Positions 50,761 through 58,899 of a DNA stretch of 64,000 nucleotides are shown here, piece after piece. Source of the stretch: a virus; IMG/VR virus record IMGVR_UViG_3300037278_000142, positions 1 to 64,000 of that record; one strand, written 5' to 3'. Under the pieces are notes generated by a model. The model saw only the letters and a program-made list of their open reading frames with translations, was not told the origin of the DNA and ran no database searches. A program made the position numbers and the translations under genes. Each line of letters starts with the position of its first letter. The stretch's first letter is position 1.

Positions 50761-50776
50761 TTGTCCTCCATCTTGT

Positions 50777-50795
50777 ATATAAGAATCTCGTAGTC
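50777..50795 (-). promoter_or_regulatory. Late-promoter-like site (RACTAY-N5-TCT)
   Basis: GACTAC-N5-TCTTATATAC, 21 nt before the fibre ATG; TGGAGGAC serves as ribosome site. Confidence 0.62.
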
Positions 50796-50810
50796 TGTTT
50801 TTATCTTTGA

Positions 50811-51707
50811 CTACAAAGAGATGAGGTCAAAGGCACCATTGGTGATATAAAGCTTATAGGGGAGATTGGTTTCAATGTCAGTAAACGGCAGGTAGGGAAC
50901 CCCCACTCCACTCAGCACTGGGATAAACTCCAATGCACCACTCGTGACTTGAAGCTGGTACAAGCTGCTCGTAACCGAGTCAATCAGTATCACCTCACTC
51001 ACGCCTGCTGCCACTACAACAGGGATGACAGTCACTGCTCCATCTGCAACTACAACGTTATAGGCACCCTCTGTAACGGTATCCACAAATGTGAATACAA
51101 GCACCGTAACTTGAGCCGTTGTAGTAAGTGCGAGGTGCCCCACCACGTCATAGGCGTCCAACGTAAAGAGAGTTGTTGTAGACACTCCTTCTGGAAAGAA
51201 CACACTCCCAACGCCCCCTGTATCGATGAGCCCAGAGTCATACCCCGTCGCCGTTATTCTAATTTGAACAATACCCGTGGTCTCCCAGATAAGGGTGAGG
51301 GGGACGTAAAGGGCTGTGACCGAGTTAGGGATAGCTCTAAGGATTGCAGTTGGGGTGGGGTTTGTTCCTACGTCTCCTGCGCTACTGTACCCTGCTATCA
51401 AAGCGAAGCTGGGTAACCCCCTCACCCCTGAGTCTATAAAGAAGGGTCTGGGCATGTGGTGTATGGCTTGAATCACTCCCTGTAGGTTGATTGAAGTGTC
51501 CATATAGAGCAGGTACCTATTATTTTCGACATCGAACGCGAATGTACGTACCGGGGTGAGGTACCCATCCACATACACTTCAAGGTCGCGGCGAGGGTCG
51601 AACTCCCCTAGAGGTCCTTCCTGCACAAATGGACCGAGGTAGTCATTCAGAATCCACTGGATGCGGTCAGGGTAGGGGGTATTGGTTTCAAAACTAAACA
51701 TCGTCAT
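50811..51707 (-). CDS. Virion-type protein with three tandem beta motifs (298 aa)
   Basis: 298 residues. N-terminal domain with DRIQWILNDYLGPFVQEGPL and YVDGYLTPV. The last 95 residues contain three copies of the motif D-x-x-T-x-x-x-Y-x-L/V-x-V-x-x-G-A: TEGAYNVVVADGAVTVIP, SSLYQLQVTSGALEFIP and NLPYKLYITNGAFDLIS. Single copies end two other virion-type proteins in the window. Not a named family; probable tail or capsid surface component. Start overlaps the intein-bearing gene by 14 bp. Confidence 0.82.
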   Translation of the reverse strand: MTMFSFETNTPYPDRIQWILNDYLGPFVQEGPLGEFDPRRDLEVYVDGYLTPVRTFAFDVENNRYLLYMDTSINLQGVIQAIHHMPRPFFIDSGVRGLPSFALIAGYSSAGDVGTNPTPTAILRAIPNSVTALYVPLTLIWETTGIVQIRITATGYDSGLIDTGGVGSVFFPEGVSTTTLFTLDAYDVVGHLALTTTAQVTVLVFTFVDTVTEGAYNVVVADGAVTVIPVVVAAGVSEVILIDSVTSSLYQLQVTSGALEFIPVLSGVGVPYLPFTDIETNLPYKLYITNGAFDLISL

Positions 51708-54165
51708 CCCCCACCAACATAGACAGCAGTTTCATCTCTAGTGAAGTCTGCTTGCGTTTCTTCATCTTCTGTTCAACCTGTTCTTTGGTTTTACGCATGG
51801 TGCTCAACAGGTCGTCGTCCGTTGGAACGTTGTGTCCATGCTCTGCCTTCTCAGCCTCAGTCTCATAGGGGAGCCCCTTATGCAAGTGGGGTTCCTTCTT
51901 TATCTTGTCGTGCTCCTGTTGCTCAAGCTTATGTTCTTCGTTCTCCACCATAGCGTTGAGGTCGTCTTCCCCCTCCGGCTCTTCCTTGGACACATCCTCA
52001 GTCTTCGGCGTGTCCACAACCAAGGGTTCTGTCGCGTTCTCATTACGTTCGACAACACCGGGGACTTCTTCCTCTTCGGGAGCCTTCTTACCTTCTTCCT
52101 GTTCACGCAGGGCATCGATGAGCTTTTGTTGGATGCTCTTGTTTTTCTTCTCGCGGAGCTTCTTTATCTCCTGACGCTTCTTCATCGCGTCCTGTTCCTT
52201 CTTCAGTTTCTCCGACTTCTCCGTGGGCTGTTGTTTGTCCTTGTTCCGTTTAACCGTATTCTCACGGATAATGTTCTGAATGTTGTGCTGCACAGAGGGT
52301 AGGATACGTTCCAGCACAGCCTTTTCGTGCTTGCAATTGTGTACGACCACACCATTAGCTATAAATGATTCATCTTCATCCACGGTCAAATCGTGAAAAT
52401 ATTCCGGGGCATCAACATCATTCGCTGAGTGAAGCACTCTAGTAAACCCATCTTGCCATACATCGGTTTCTTGGTTAGGAAGACCTGTATTCAACTGGTC
52501 GATAACATGAGTACGCAACCTACCCCTCATCAAATCAAGAAGCTGGGGGTACTGTTTGTAATTCCAGTAAAGGCGGAAATACCTGTTTTTCTTTCTAACC
52601 CCCTCCTTTTTACCCCGCCAATCTTGGTGGAGACGCCCATGCCAAATACCCATGCTATACAGCATGGTAGATATTTGGGATACAACATGAGGAGAGATTG
52701 AATACACATATTGTTGCCCCGAAGCATCAAAATGCCCATCCCCCAAAGCGTAAGATGACACAAGGGCTTGAATGGCCTCTGTGTTCCACTTAAACACATC
52801 AGGAGCGAGGCGCTTCGTAAGGGAGCCGCACCCCGCCAATTGAATCATCTTAGCCGCAAACTTACCGTCATTGACAATGACATTGAGCCACTTTTTCCCC
52901 CCATAGTTGCGAAACTTAATTTGAATATCAGCTTCAGCCCCGAGAACCCCAAACAATTTGGACTGGATATCCTGCCCAAGAGTTTCGGCCTCGTCCTGAT
53001 TAATCGTAAAGTTTACCCCCCATACACGAGAGGTTACCCCGTTTATATCGCATACCACTCCTTTTGTGGTGGGTCTGCCTGACTTGACCTTATTCGGGAT
53101 TCCCTTTCTATATATTGGGCTACCTTCTGCCAAATAATACCCCAGCAAAGAAGCAAAGTTGGAATCAACTTCAGTGCCTCCATCCCATTGTATTTTTGGG
53201 AAAAACAGGTACTCGTGAAACTCCAATTTATCCGATTCAACCCACCCCAACTTGCCTTGTGAGCAGTCTTCAATTTCAGGATCGCCCACATGGGCGACCC
53301 GGTTTTGCACTCGGGATATAGTGCCCTGACTAACCCCATACCTCTCAGCCAGAGTGTACTGATTTTCTATACTTGAATGTATCTCAGCTATTGCTTCCTC
53401 AGAGAGTTTTCGAGAAGGACGATTACGGTGGTGACCCGGCAAGAACTTACGCCCCCACTTTACCCCCCTATAACCGAGGGGCAGTGAACCTTTACAGCCA
53501 CAGAAGCAGGTTTCATTTCCTCGCACAACAGCTAGTGGGTGCTCTTTAGATACAATCAGGGGTTCGGATGCCCCTTTAGCTCTAACCTCCCGAGCTATCT
53601 CTCCAACATGTGCAGGTCGTCCAGAAACATGAGTAACTTTACGAGCACGCCCTTTATGAGTGACAACCCAATCCCCCACCTGTACATTTTCAATCAGTTT
53701 TTCAGTACCATCCCCCATCAGGACGCGGGTTCCGGGGGCTACGCATAAAACAAAATTCTTACGTAGGTCAAGCCGCTTCGTAGGAGCAGTAAGTTCCGGG
53801 CGTGGCTCACCCAGCAGGGCATCTCGCTGGTGAAGGTTCCACTGAGCCCCCCAGTAGAGATGGGCAGGGCAGCTACAATTAAGCTTCACATCAAGGTCGT
53901 TGGCGTTCTGAGTATCCTCCACCTTGTCCACGTCAAACTTCACCGTCACGTCGTGACCGGCAGGGTCTGAGTAGGACTCACGGCACTTAACGTTGTAGCG
54001 AAGAAACAACTGCTTCGGGTTCGAGTCGAGCAGGGAGGGAGTACAGCCGGGACGACGCTTGATACTAAAAGAATTCGTCTGGCTCACAAGTTCGGGTACG
54101 CTAATCGCCACTTTAGTTTGCGGGTAGCTGATGTTGCCGAGTGAGATGGTGATAAAGGAAGCCAT
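51694..54165 (-). CDS. Structural-type protein with SWIM-like zinc motif, interrupted by an intein
   Basis: 823 residues as translated, 353 after removal of the intein (141-610). The N-terminal domain (1-140) ends in NCSCPAHLYWG…FVL|CKHEKAVL: with the intein removed this is C-x-C…C-x-H, the SWIM zinc-finger pattern. The C-terminal half is a highly charged coiled coil (KEQDAMKKRQEIKKLREKKN). No enzyme motif. Location in the structural unit suggests a virion assembly protein. Confidence 0.88.
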   Translation of the reverse strand: MASFITISLGNISYPQTKVAISVPELVSQTNSFSIKRRPGCTPSLLDSNPKQLFLRYNVKCRESYSDPAGHDVTVKFDVDKVEDTQNANDLDVKLNCSCPAHLYWGAQWNLHQRDALLGEPRPELTAPTKRLDLRKNFVLCVAPGTRVLMGDGTEKLIENVQVGDWVVTHKGRARKVTHVSGRPAHVGEIAREVRAKGASEPLIVSKEHPLAVVRGNETCFCGCKGSLPLGYRGVKWGRKFLPGHHRNRPSRKLSEEAIAEIHSSIENQYTLAERYGVSQGTISRVQNRVAHVGDPEIEDCSQGKLGWVESDKLEFHEYLFFPKIQWDGGTEVDSNFASLLGYYLAEGSPIYRKGIPNKVKSGRPTTKGVVCDINGVTSRVWGVNFTINQDEAETLGQDIQSKLFGVLGAEADIQIKFRNYGGKKWLNVIVNDGKFAAKMIQLAGCGSLTKRLAPDVFKWNTEAIQALVSSYALGDGHFDASGQQYVYSISPHVVSQISTMLYSMGIWHGRLHQDWRGKKEGVRKKNRYFRLYWNYKQYPQLLDLMRGRLRTHVIDQLNTGLPNQETDVWQDGFTRVLHSANDVDAPEYFHDLTVDEDESFIANGVVVHNCKHEKAVLERILPSVQHNIQNIIRENTVKRNKDKQQPTEKSEKLKKEQDAMKKRQEIKKLREKKNKSIQQKLIDALREQEEGKKAPEEEEVPGVVERNENATEPLVVDTPKTEDVSKEEPEGEDDLNAMVENEEHKLEQQEHDKIKKEPHLHKGLPYETEAEKAEHGHNVPTDDDLLSTMRKTKEQVEQKMKKRKQTSLEMKLLSMLVGDDDV
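52336..53745 (-). mobile_element. Class 1 intein with homing endonuclease and helix-turn-helix
   Basis: Residues 141-610 (470 aa). Canonical Cys1 in CVAPGTRVLMGDG, block G ANGVVVHN followed by Cys+1. Two endonuclease motifs, LLGYYLAEGS (about 341-349) and SYALGDGHFD (about 471-480). Between the splicing block B and the first of these lies RKLSEEAIAEIHSS…TLAERYGVSQGTISRVQNR (about 252-289), a clear helix-turn-helix insertion not usual in minimal inteins. Confidence 0.95.
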
Positions 54166-54183
54166 TGACCTAGTAAGCCCTCA

Positions 54184-54201
54184 TGATAGATTCATGTAGT
54201 T
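54184..54201 (-). promoter_or_regulatory. Late-promoter-like site (RACTAY-N5-TCT)
   Basis: AACTAC-N5-TCTATC, 22 nt before the ATG at 54165. Confidence 0.55.
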
Positions 54202-54545
54202 CAATTGTCAGAGAGACTGCGGAAGTCGAATGGGCTACTGTTGTTCTCACCGTAGAAAACAACTTGAATCCTACTGTGTAGGTTAGGTACCCCAGCGTAC
54301 CCCATAGAAAGGAGGCGACGAACGACGAGGGCTCTCAGGTATTTTCGAAACCCCCTTATATTTTGGTCAGCCTTTGTGTTATTACACCACTCACAGGCGG
54401 GGAGGAGGTTGTCGATGGTGTTCTGTCCACCCATGCAGCGGGGAGTGGCATGGTCTATGGTCTTAGCTTCCCGACCACAGAACCAGCATCTCCCCTCACA
54501 CTTTCTAATAGCTTCAATCCAAAGGGTTCTAGAAATGCGGGACAA
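54201..54545 (-). CDS. HNH endonuclease (114 aa)
   Basis: 114 residues. Full HNH motif: CWFCGREAKTIDHATPRCMG, then NTIDNLLPACEWCNNTKAD, two cysteine pairs bracketing the H-N-H residues. The C-terminal 55 residues are a helical extension. Small free-standing HNH enzymes of this kind nick DNA and behave as homing endonucleases. Sits between two structural genes. Confidence 0.93.
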   Translation of the reverse strand: MSRISRTLWIEAIRKCEGRCWFCGREAKTIDHATPRCMGGQNTIDNLLPACEWCNNTKADQNIRGFRKYLRALVVRRLLSMGYAGVPNLHSRIQVVFYGENNSSPFDFRSLSDN

Positions 54546-54550
54546 GAAAA

Positions 54551-54988
54551 TTACTTCTCAGTTTCTACCGGCTCTTCAACCGGTTTTGGTTTGAGTTCGA
54601 GGAGGACTTGCTTCAAGCGGTAGGGAACCTCATCAGCGGAAAGCTCGATGGGATGAGCCTTACGACGCTTCAGTTCGCGATCCTTGTCCTCTTTGCTGGG
54701 CTCAGACGCGGCTACAGGTGTCTCTGCGACGACAGGGGTAGACTGGGGGGCTGGGGGAGGGACAAGAGCCACAGCGGGGGTATCGAGTACAGGTTCGATG
54801 AACTTGTTCTTAAGAAAGACCCCGATGCCTAGCGGCTCCTGTTTGACCACCTTCACAATCTGACCATTCCGGTATACGGTGAGTCGATTGTGATTACCCG
54901 TGTCATGCACCAGCACATCTCCCGGACGGACGTAGAAGTGGAAGTCCATGAAATCAATGGTGGTAGTTGCGACGTAACTACGCTGCAT
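54551..54988 (-). CDS. Hypothetical protein (145 aa)
   Basis: 145 residues: beta-rich N-terminus (FHFYVRPGDVLVHDTGNHNRL), Pro-rich linker (PPPAPQSTP), charged tail. Resembles small phage structural or head-completion-like proteins, without a named family. Confidence 0.74.
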   Translation of the reverse strand: MQRSYVATTTIDFMDFHFYVRPGDVLVHDTGNHNRLTVYRNGQIVKVVKQEPLGIGVFLKNKFIEPVLDTPAVALVPPPAPQSTPVVAETPVAASEPSKEDKDRELKRRKAHPIELSADEVPYRLKQVLLELKPKPVEEPVETEK

Positions 54989-55088
54989 CTTGTATCCCCT
55001 TATACCTTACTCAAGTAGGCAATTATGATTCAACACCTACAAAAGGGGGGAATATTGGTAAAAGTAGGTTATAACCCCCTACCCCCTA

Positions 55089-55748
55089 TCAGGAGGGGGT
55101 AACATCCACGGCTCCGTTCACTATGCTTAGGACGAAGGGTGCTCCTGTTATGCTGTCTAGCACTGTAATCCCGGTTACTCCTAGTTGATAGAACCCATCT
55201 AGAGAGCACCCCCATAGGTTATTGCCGTTTCCATTACCGTTACTTCCAGTACAGATGAGCCCCGTTTGAAATGTTGGAGCTATGTAGTAACCCACCCTGA
55301 AGTAGTTCTCCCCCGAGCCCAACGTGGTGAAGGGGGAATCTATACCAAGGTTGCCATAACCGTTGGATACCACTGCGATGCATAACTCACTGATGTAGCT
55401 GGTAGTGAGAGGAGGACTCTTCCATATGGCGTCGGGTCCGGCTCCCGATATTAGACTTCCAGTGTCGTAGGCATTGACACCGGAAAACTCCCCTACAGTC
55501 ATGGCCTGTACCCCCTCCGAGCCGCTGATGGTTACAGTGGTGGGTCCGCCTACACATCTTGAGCAGTACCAGAGTCCTGTTCCGGTAGCAACCCATGTGT
55601 TACCCGCAGTGTCAGAGCAGGACGAGCCCCCTCCGCTCATCGAGGCTATTAAAAAGTTACCCAACGTGGTGTTGGTTAGATAGGTCAACGACCGAGAGCC
55701 TCTACCAGCAAACCCCACTGAATTTGATTGTACGTATGCTATGGACAT
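55089..55748 (-). CDS. Virion-type protein with C-terminal beta motif (219 aa)
   Basis: 219 residues. N-terminus SIAYVQSNSVGFAGRGSRSL and a Gly/Ser/Thr-rich beta body with conserved-looking TAGNTWVATGTG. Ends TGAPFVLSIVNGAVDVTPS, the same motif as at 13.0 and 50.8 kb. A probable surface protein of the capsid or tail. Confidence 0.8.
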   Translation of the reverse strand: MSIAYVQSNSVGFAGRGSRSLTYLTNTTLGNFLIASMSGGGSSCSDTAGNTWVATGTGLWYCSRCVGGPTTVTISGSEGVQAMTVGEFSGVNAYDTGSLISGAGPDAIWKSPPLTTSYISELCIAVVSNGYGNLGIDSPFTTLGSGENYFRVGYYIAPTFQTGLICTGSNGNGNGNNLWGCSLDGFYQLGVTGITVLDSITGAPFVLSIVNGAVDVTPS

Positions 55749-55773
55749 CCGAAGCCGCCTAAACTTGAGTTCT

Positions 55774-55792
55774 GTATAAGACCTTGGTAGTC
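55774..55792 (-). promoter_or_regulatory. Late-promoter-like site (RACTAY-N5-TCT)
   Basis: GACTAC-N5-TCTTATAC, 30 nt before the ATG at 55748. Confidence 0.6.
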
Positions 55793-55840
55793 TATAAAAG
55801 GGACTTCATTCCCTTTCTGCAAAATAGTTTGAAATAACTC

Positions 55841-55869
55841 TTGACAAGAGTGCGGGAATCCCTTAGAAA
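55841..55869 (+). promoter_or_regulatory. Sigma-70 promoter
   Basis: TTGACA, 17-nt spacer, TAGAAA; reads into the plus-strand island of small open frames. Confidence 0.6.
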
Positions 55870-55916
55870 CATAGAGGGGCAACAAACCTCAATCTAGAAC
55901 GGCTTCGGAGGCCAGC

Positions 55917-56024
55917 ATGAAATCCACCCCTATTAGCAGGCTTGGGCAGTCGCAAAGCTCTTGTGATTGTGACCGCAGTTGGCAAGCTCCTCATGGATGC
56001 CGGTCGATGCGCTCCAAGAGTTAG
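55917..56024 (+). CDS. Very small protein (35 aa) in plus-strand island
   Basis: ATG 55917 with GGAGG five nt before it. MKSTPISRLGQSQSSCDCDR and a short basic end. Not recognised; an overlapping frame (GSRKALVIVTAVGKLLMDAG) also looks coding, so this stretch may be a decayed gene. Confidence 0.35.
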   Translation: MKSTPISRLGQSQSSCDCDRSWQAPHGCRSMRSKS

Positions 56025-56199
56025 GGTTGCGGACGATAACGCTGTAGGTATGACCGGCTTACCGCATGGCGCGACGGCGCTACTTCGGCCCGCTGGTACA
56101 ACGCTCGAATCGAAGACAGCACGGGCCATGAAATCGCCCCTGATGGTTCCCAACTCCCCACCGATCAGGAATGCCGCTGAATTTGAGGGGATGTAACCC

Positions 56200-56319
56200 A
56201 TGGGCAAATCCACAATCAGCACCTTTCAGCTTTTCGCGATGTTCCCCCGAATACTTGTTCCAAAACACACAAGTGCCCAGTGGAGCTTAGTTTCCACTGG
56301 GCACCTATGCAGGAGGTAA
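56200..56319 (+). pseudogene. Transposase N-terminus remnant (39 aa)
   Basis: Starts MGKSTISTFQLFAMFP, which resembles the start of IS1595-family transposases; the rest (RILVPKHTSAQWSLVSTG) does not, and the frame stops after 39 codons. It follows GAGGGG. Judged a fragment; the family call rests on memory of the family N-terminus. Confidence 0.35.
56273..56304. terminator. 12-bp perfect hairpin
   Basis: GTGCCCAGTGGA, 8-nt loop, TCCACTGGGCAC. No T-run on either side. Lies inside the transposase-like remnant; it could be a terminator or an element end. Confidence 0.45.
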
Positions 56320-56416
56320 CGATGATGCATAGACTAGGGGTCGTCCAAAACCACAGCCTACAGTAACATAATACTCACAAAAAATGAGTTGATGATTTGT
56401 TCTTTCGTCGTCATAC

Positions 56417-57862
56417 CTAATTAATATTCAGTGAGAAGCGTTTCTTCCCGCTATCCCAAATACGATACCATCCCTTGGCTTCCGCTTCGGATTTCTCATC
56501 CATGCCTGCCTTGACCCTTAGAGCGTACTTGCTTTTACGAACTGAACCGTTGGTGTACGAGTAATCCGGCTTTAACTCCTCTTCGAATGTGAACCCCAGC
56601 TTTCCATAGAGCCCACCCGTGTGAAACCGATTATCACTAAAGGTGACCATTCGCTTGAATCCCATAGAGCGTAGCTCAGGAAGAGCTAGATGAAGAGCCT
56701 TTTCATGAGGATTCCATGCTTTATATTCATGATTCCAACTAGCCCGATGCCACAGGATGACACCCTCTTCACGTTTCATAAAAACCCATACACCCACAAG
56801 TTGGGTACCATGGTGGGCAGTCACCGTCAGGCCACCGGATGCGGCTCCGAGGTAATGGTACGCATCTAGAAAGGTTCGAGCTTCAAATGGAGTTTCATGA
56901 TGGATAGCAAAAACCGGCTTGATGCGCTTCCCACTCCGGGGTTGAATCATCGAACGTACGAGTGCCTTAACTACATCAGGTTTCTCATTCCACTCATCCT
57001 GATAAATCTGGAGAAGGCGGGTTGCGCCCTGTTGTAACCACTGAAACTTATCGGCGTCTTTAGACCCTTGAAGGTATCTCTCCGAGTGCCATATCAGTCC
57101 ATGGTACTCAATAGCTAACGAGGCCGAAGGAACGTAGATATCCACTGTATGTCGTCTGGAAAACTGGGGAACCAAAGAGGACAAAGGGACTTCCATCTCT
57201 ACCGGAACGTGGTATTCGTTACGAATGAAATCGGCAATATGGGTGGCTGGAGAGTTCGCCATCATACCCATTCGGTGACATCCACAGGACTTAATCAGTC
57301 CTTGTACGAGGGAGTCGCCGTAAACCACTGACGTGTTCCCGCAATCACAAGTCACATTCCACTGGTACTTCCCCCCCTGACCCACTCCATGTACAGTCGT
57401 TGTCGTAAGAGCGCCGAACCGCTGCCCTTCTATGTCCTTGAAGTTAGCGAGTGTGGCTTGTTCTCTCATGTAACAACCACATGAAGACGTGTGTCCACTA
57501 TTCAAGTGAGCAGTGGATACCAGTGCCATGCCCCCACATTCACAAGAGCACTGCCAGAATGACTGACCGTTATACGACCCCTCGTTACGTTGGTGGTCTA
57601 ATGTTATAACTAGAAGCCGTCCGAATTTCCTGCCCACCATACTGGGGATACGATTCTGGCGACTCTCTTTTACCAGACAACCACATGACTTGGATAACCC
57701 TCGCAGCACAGAAGCCCACGATATTTCTTTTGTTCCACCGCAGGAGCACACGAACCGATACTTCGTATGAGACACCCTAAGATTAAGAGGTAGGTTCTCC
57801 TGCTGAGGGTCAAGACGAAGTCGGTTCCACTGCATACCCAGCATATCCATACTAATACCCAA
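56417..57862 (-). CDS. Vsr-like (EDxHD-type) homing endonuclease with repeated zinc modules
   Basis: 481 residues. The N-terminal 200 carry three or four repeated CxCGG…W…SCGC modules (FVCSCGG…SCGCL, QCSCECGG…SCGCY, VTCDCG…SCGCH). Next comes a nuclease core with RRHTVDIYVPSASLAIEYHGLIWHSE (about 232-257), the arrangement of very-short-patch-repair-like homing endonucleases. The C-terminal 150 residues have a GNAT-like look and a NUMOD-like end (GWYRIWDSGKKRF). Occupies the gap between the capsid gene and the next structural unit. Confidence 0.85.
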   Translation of the reverse strand: MGISMDMLGMQWNRLRLDPQQENLPLNLRVSHTKYRFVCSCGGTKEISWASVLRGLSKSCGCLVKESRQNRIPSMVGRKFGRLLVITLDHQRNEGSYNGQSFWQCSCECGGMALVSTAHLNSGHTSSCGCYMREQATLANFKDIEGQRFGALTTTTVHGVGQGGKYQWNVTCDCGNTSVVYGDSLVQGLIKSCGCHRMGMMANSPATHIADFIRNEYHVPVEMEVPLSSLVPQFSRRHTVDIYVPSASLAIEYHGLIWHSERYLQGSKDADKFQWLQQGATRLLQIYQDEWNEKPDVVKALVRSMIQPRSGKRIKPVFAIHHETPFEARTFLDAYHYLGAASGGLTVTAHHGTQLVGVWVFMKREEGVILWHRASWNHEYKAWNPHEKALHLALPELRSMGFKRMVTFSDNRFHTGGLYGKLGFTFEEELKPDYSYTNGSVRKSKYALRVKAGMDEKSEAEAKGWYRIWDSGKKRFSLNIN

Positions 57863-57896
57863 AAAGCGAAGGGACTGAGATTTCTCTCAGTCCCTT
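57861..57896 (-). terminator. Rho-independent terminator after the capsid gene
   Basis: On the minus strand AAGGGACTGAGA-GAAA-TCTCAGTCCCTT, then CGCTTTTT. 12-bp stem with GNRA loop, 22 bp past the major capsid stop. Confidence 0.93.
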
Positions 57897-57918
57897 TAAC
57901 CTTATCTAGTCACCTAGA

Positions 57919-58875
57919 TTAGTTCTCGCCTACGTTCGGGGAAGCGAAGCGACCACTTACAGTCAGACGCTGTACGCCGGACGGGTTGAAGACCAAGAAG
58001 CCGAGGTTCTCGAAGATGGAGAAACCAATCTGGCGGAGGTCAGGACGGTCTGCACTCATGACGGTTAGCGGGATACGCTCTGGGATGACACCGAGGAACT
58101 CAGCGTCGGCCAGAATGTACACGCAGCCATAACCAACCTTACGGGACTGGAGCAGAGTTGCGCCCCACAGGTAACCCATAACACCGGTCTTCAAGAGCTT
58201 GCGCTGTGTCTCACGGTCGATGTTCTGCTGTGTCCACTTGAGCAAGTCAGTGTAGTCGCGGGGGTTGAAGAAGCAGAAAGCCACCGAGAGGTCGTGACGC
58301 TGAACCTGACCGAAACCATCAGCCATGCTGTTGATGTCGATAGGAGCCGAAATCGCGATGTCCACGTTGTACACGGGGTCGGTCTGCGCCTTGCCTGCTG
58401 CGGCAGTTGCAACCGCGTCAAACAGGGTGAAAACGTAGCCGTCTTCTGCTGCACCGACTTCAGCCTTCGCCAAGTTAAGCGAACGGGCCACGAGGTCGAA
58501 GCGGCGTTCCTTAATCTGGGTGATAGGAATCATCGGGTTGGATACGATTTCGAACGTCGGAACCGTAACACGCTTCGGCTTTGTCACGCGAACGATGTCA
58601 CCACCTTCTTCACCGACGACGAAGGCTTCCACGAAGCTACCACCGGGGGCCGAGCCCACAGTCATAGCAGCAGTGTCAAATTCCTTATCGTAGATGGGCA
58701 GAGCACCATCGGGCAAAGTCTCAACCATCAGCGCCTTACGGGCGATGGACATATAGTCACGACGACGACGAAGTGACGGGCCAAGCGAGGCAGCAAGCTT
58801 CTGACGACCACCGGCAGTCTTAAGCAACTGTCCGAGCATCGCGGTCTGCTGCTGTGTGCGAGAAAGATTAGCCAT
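57919..58875 (-). CDS. Major capsid protein (HK97-like fold)
   Basis: 318 residues. The opening basic helix (LGQLLKTAGGRQKLAASLG) resembles the N-arm of capsid proteins. The body shows typical beta-rich segments (TFEIVSNPMIPITQIKERRF, ALATAAAGKAQTD-like region) and the P-domain-like WGATLLQSRKVGYGCVYILAD. The end is FLVFNPSGVQRLTVSGRF. Context supports the call: a decoration gene 24 bp upstream, scaffold and protease genes beyond, and a strong terminator downstream. Confidence 0.9.
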   Translation of the reverse strand: MANLSRTQQQTAMLGQLLKTAGGRQKLAASLGPSLRRRRDYMSIARKALMVETLPDGALPIYDKEFDTAAMTVGSAPGGSFVEAFVVGEEGGDIVRVTKPKRVTVPTFEIVSNPMIPITQIKERRFDLVARSLNLAKAEVGAAEDGYVFTLFDAVATAAAGKAQTDPVYNVDIAISAPIDINSMADGFGQVQRHDLSVAFCFFNPRDYTDLLKWTQQNIDRETQRKLLKTGVMGYLWGATLLQSRKVGYGCVYILADAEFLGVIPERIPLTVMSADRPDLRQIGFSIFENLGFLVFNPSGVQRLTVSGRFASPNVGEN

Positions 58876-58899
58876 AATATTCCTTTTCCTTTTCTCTCG

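Noticed and set aside
55863-56222. 119-codon minus-strand open frame
   Set aside because: No ribosome site, composition not like other minus-strand genes; the promoter and ribosome sites in this gap read on the plus strand.
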